A stretch of DNA of 5,332 nucleotides from JACMMS01 sp043758775. GTDB lineage: Bacteria > Pseudomonadota > Gammaproteobacteria > Burkholderiales > Methylophilaceae. A program made the position numbers and the translations under genes. The notes below the pieces were generated by a model, which saw only the letters and a list, made by a program, of their open reading frames with translations, did no database searches and was not told where the DNA came from. Shown here one piece after another: positions 3,802-5,332 of the stretch (the stretch's first letter is position 1; the number at the start of each line of letters is the position of its first letter). The stretch lies in contig JAYVMU010000012.1 of NCBI GenBank assembly GCA_043758775.1, positions 1-5,332 on the forward strand, given 5' to 3'.

Positions 3802-4566
3802 CTAGCTGTGCATAGTCTGCACGATTTGCTGCAATTGATTACGATGTGCGTTGACCTGTGATAATGTCCACAAGTACACTGTTGATGCATCGCCTGCACG
3901 CGCTACACGTGCATTTGCCACCGGGTCATTAGGTCCGAACTCTTGTGAAAGATCTAATGCTGGTTGGATATTCAACTCACCCAACGCTCTGTCTTCCCAT
4001 AAATTAGCATCAAGCCATGCGTTGTAGGCTTGTGGTACCCAAGCATTGACAACCGGCACCAATGCCCTAGCAACGCCTTGCCAATTTTGCTGATTCGGGT
4101 CAGCCCAGGTAGTGAGCGCCAGCAAACCTGGTTTACCGTTCATATTGTGCGCGAAACGTTCGGCGGCTTGTACTTGACCATTCCACGCACTTTCTAGGTC
4201 CGCCATGACAAAGCCTTCACCGTTGCGCGCATGTGCGATGAATTCAGTTAACTCCGTGAGGATGTCACATTCACCATCGACTTGTGCGTTGTTACGTTGA
4301 CCAGCGCCATAGCCATAGTCAAAAGCAAATGGTACCATGCCAACTCCGTTTGAAGTGCAGGCATCGTACTTATCTACCACGTCTTGATAGTTGCTGTACC
4401 AGCGTCCGGTACCATCGGCAAATTTGACCACCAATGTATCAATGCCGAGTGGTCGCATGTCGTGCGCAATCCGTCCTAGCTGACTAGCGCTCATACCATA
4501 GGCTTCATTCGGCACAAAGAGCGCGACCTTGCCAACGTCATGCGAGTAGCGTTGCTGCGGGTTCAT
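3802..4566 (-). CDS. TIM-barrel glycoside-hydrolase-like cell-wall hydrolase (GH25-like)
   Basis: This 254-aa protein starts at ATG 4566, with AGGAGG 8 bases upstream. It reads as a beta/alpha barrel with successive strands: KVALFVPNEA (13-22), IDTLVVKFADG (42-52), VGMVPFAFDYGYG (75-87), EGFVMADLESAWNG (117-130), GLLALTTWADP (147-157), VNAWVPQAYNAW (173-184) and STVYLWTLSQ (228-237). The D123-L-E125 motif at the end of a central strand sits where GH25 muramidases carry their catalytic D-x-E, and the WVPQAYNAW strand resembles their late W/Q/Y-containing strand. Its length suits a single catalytic domain with no binding module. There is no signal peptide, so it would need the holin or act from the virion. 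Cleavage of the glycan strand is inferred from the fold; a catalytically inactive or sugar-binding barrel cannot be excluded. Confidence 0.7.
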   Translation of the reverse strand: MNPQQRYSHDVGKVALFVPNEAYGMSASQLGRIAHDMRPLGIDTLVVKFADGTGRWYSNYQDVVDKYDACTSNGVGMVPFAFDYGYGAGQRNNAQVDGECDILTELTEFIAHARNGEGFVMADLESAWNGQVQAAERFAHNMNGKPGLLALTTWADPNQQNWQGVARALVPVVNAWVPQAYNAWLDANLWEDRALGELNIQPALDLSQEFGPNDPVANARVARAGDASTVYLWTLSQVNAHRNQLQQIVQTMHS

Positions 4567-4595
4567 GTGTAAAACCTCCTGAGTTTAATATAGCA

Positions 4596-5332
4596 CTACG
4601 ATGTCCAGATTGCAAGCGCACACCATGTGATGCCACCAGCAATATTCACATGAAACGATGTAGCACCAATGCTATCAACACCAACTGTGAAAGTGCTATT
4701 TGTCACAGTTGAATTAATGCCAACAAACGCCGGTGCGCTATTGCCGCCATGTGTAACGGTCCCCGGTCCCGTACCATTATAGGTGCCAATGCCACTACAA
4801 TAAAAAGGCGAACCATGTGCATTAAAATTCATGGAGCGACAAAAGCCATCACCGCCATCATTAAAGTTAGCTTTTGAACCACCAGTGCTACCACCAATTG
4901 AAAAAACATTATGCTGACTGGTGCCGTCCCAATCTTGAAACAAGATAGCCCTAGCACTGCCAGCGGGCGTTTCTGTTGAAAGCACATCAACATTAAAAGT
5001 ACCATTGGCATAACTATTAATCGGGCCAACTAACGTACCGGCAGTCGTCGCGTTGCTAGCCGCAGTCGCGTTAGCAACTGTGCCGGTAACTTGTGCGCCA
5101 GGAAGCGCGACACTTGCGCCTAGCTGACCATAGTAGGTAGTGATACTATAATCGCCACTATCGCCAACTTGAATAATTGCTTTCGTCGCGCCACTGGTAC
5201 CACGTGTAATATTAAGAATATTGCGTAGCACGTTAGCACTGAGCACACGTTCATAGCCGCTAGCGTCATTGTTACGCGACCAACTACTAGCGCCTTGGTC
5301 ACTTGGTGTTGCTTCGATGATACTTGTCGGTG
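4596..5332 (-). CDS. C-terminal part of a tail-fibre or receptor-binding-like protein, 5' end outside window
   Basis: The frame is open from the right edge to TAG 4596-4598, about 244 residues. The GTG at 5246 is not a credible start: in-frame coding text (SIIEATPSDQGASSWSRNND, GYERVL) continues to the edge and no ribosome binding site precedes it. The protein is rich in Gly, Ser, Thr, Asn and Ala with short beta-strand repeats, for example GTVANATAASNATTAGTLVG and NSTVTNSTFTVGVDSIG. The C-terminus is compact and aromatic (TSFHVNIAGGITWCALAIWTS-like). Such low-complexity, beta-rich composition and a position just before lysis genes are typical of phage tail fibres that bind host surface sugars. 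Few charged residues and several Trp near the end suit trimeric receptor-binding tips. No family was recognised by motif, so the call rests on composition and context. Confidence 0.65.
   Translation of the reverse strand, partial: PTSIIEATPSDQGASSWSRNNDASGYERVLSANVLRNILNITRGTSGATKAIIQVGDSGDYSITTYYGQLGASVALPGAQVTGTVANATAASNATTAGTLVGPINSYANGTFNVDVLSTETPAGSARAILFQDWDGTSQHNVFSIGGSTGGSKANFNDGGDGFCRSMNFNAHGSPFYCSGIGTYNGTGPGTVTHGGNSAPAFVGINSTVTNSTFTVGVDSIGATSFHVNIAGGITWCALAIWTS

Noticed and set aside
5052..5078. 7-bp inverted repeat GTTGCTA/TAGCAAC inside the tail-fibre gene
   Set aside because: It is explained by the repeated Ala-Asn-Ala-Thr coding text and lies inside a clear reading frame.
4596..5246. 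Complete 216-aa protein starting with GTG at 5246
   Set aside because: The same frame stays open to the window edge with protein-like text, so the gene is 5'-truncated by the window.
4829..5302. Minus-strand frames of 60-66 residues overlapping the tail-fibre gene
   Set aside because: They are shadow frames of the G/S/T/N-rich repeats, giving Met- and Val-rich products without ribosome binding sites.
1..5332. CRISPR array, insertion sequence or transposase
   Set aside because: No regularly spaced direct repeats, terminal inverted repeats with a transposase, or recombinase motifs were seen.

Overview
The window looks like part of a bacteriophage or prophage genome, or a phage-derived plasmid. 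All confidently called genes lie on the minus strand and read from right to left. The right half carries the 3' part of a tail-fibre-like gene (4596 to beyond 5332), followed by a lysis cassette: a TIM-barrel cell-wall hydrolase (3802-4566), a holin-like two-helix membrane protein (3518-3790), and a LysM-CHAP endolysin (2876-3493). Two peptidoglycan-directed enzymes around a holin suggest a host with an accessible thick wall (a monoderm). The CHAP and LysM wording reminds me of proteins from Ktedonobacteria and other soil Gram-positives, but this is an impression and not a taxonomic assignment.

At 2567-2875 there is a gene-free stretch of about 300 bases, full of inverted repeats. It holds a good minus-strand sigma-70-type promoter (TTGACA, 17-base spacer, CATACT). 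The lysis transcription unit probably ends here and a second unit begins. That second unit has a 269-aa protein of unknown function (1757-2566), 97-aa and 86-aa unknown proteins, and then four very small, strongly AT-rich genes (65, 32, 101 and 75 aa). These four are chained by start/stop overlaps. Two of them are single-span membrane proteins, and the 32-aa one starts with GTG. The hairpins at 1367-1385 and 1719-1742, between the first genes of this unit, resemble each other.

The minus-strand genes end at 258 next to a perfect 12-bp bidirectional terminator hairpin (211-253). Left of it are four exact DnaA boxes within 68 bp (71-138), arranged as a nested inverted repeat, two on each strand. 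An AT-rich palindrome and promoter-like elements follow at 165-209. This is the strongest non-coding signal in the window and looks like a DnaA-dependent replication origin or DnaA-titrating site. A plus-strand reading frame open from the left edge to 197 may be the 3' end of a convergent gene that shares the terminator, but this is uncertain.

Base composition is mosaic. I counted 39 G+C in 180 bases (22%) at 301-480, 36 in 60 (60%) at 1261-1320, and 28 in 60 (47%) at 2101-2160. The AT-rich small-gene block is therefore probably of different origin from the rest. No tRNA, rRNA, CRISPR array or insertion sequence was seen.
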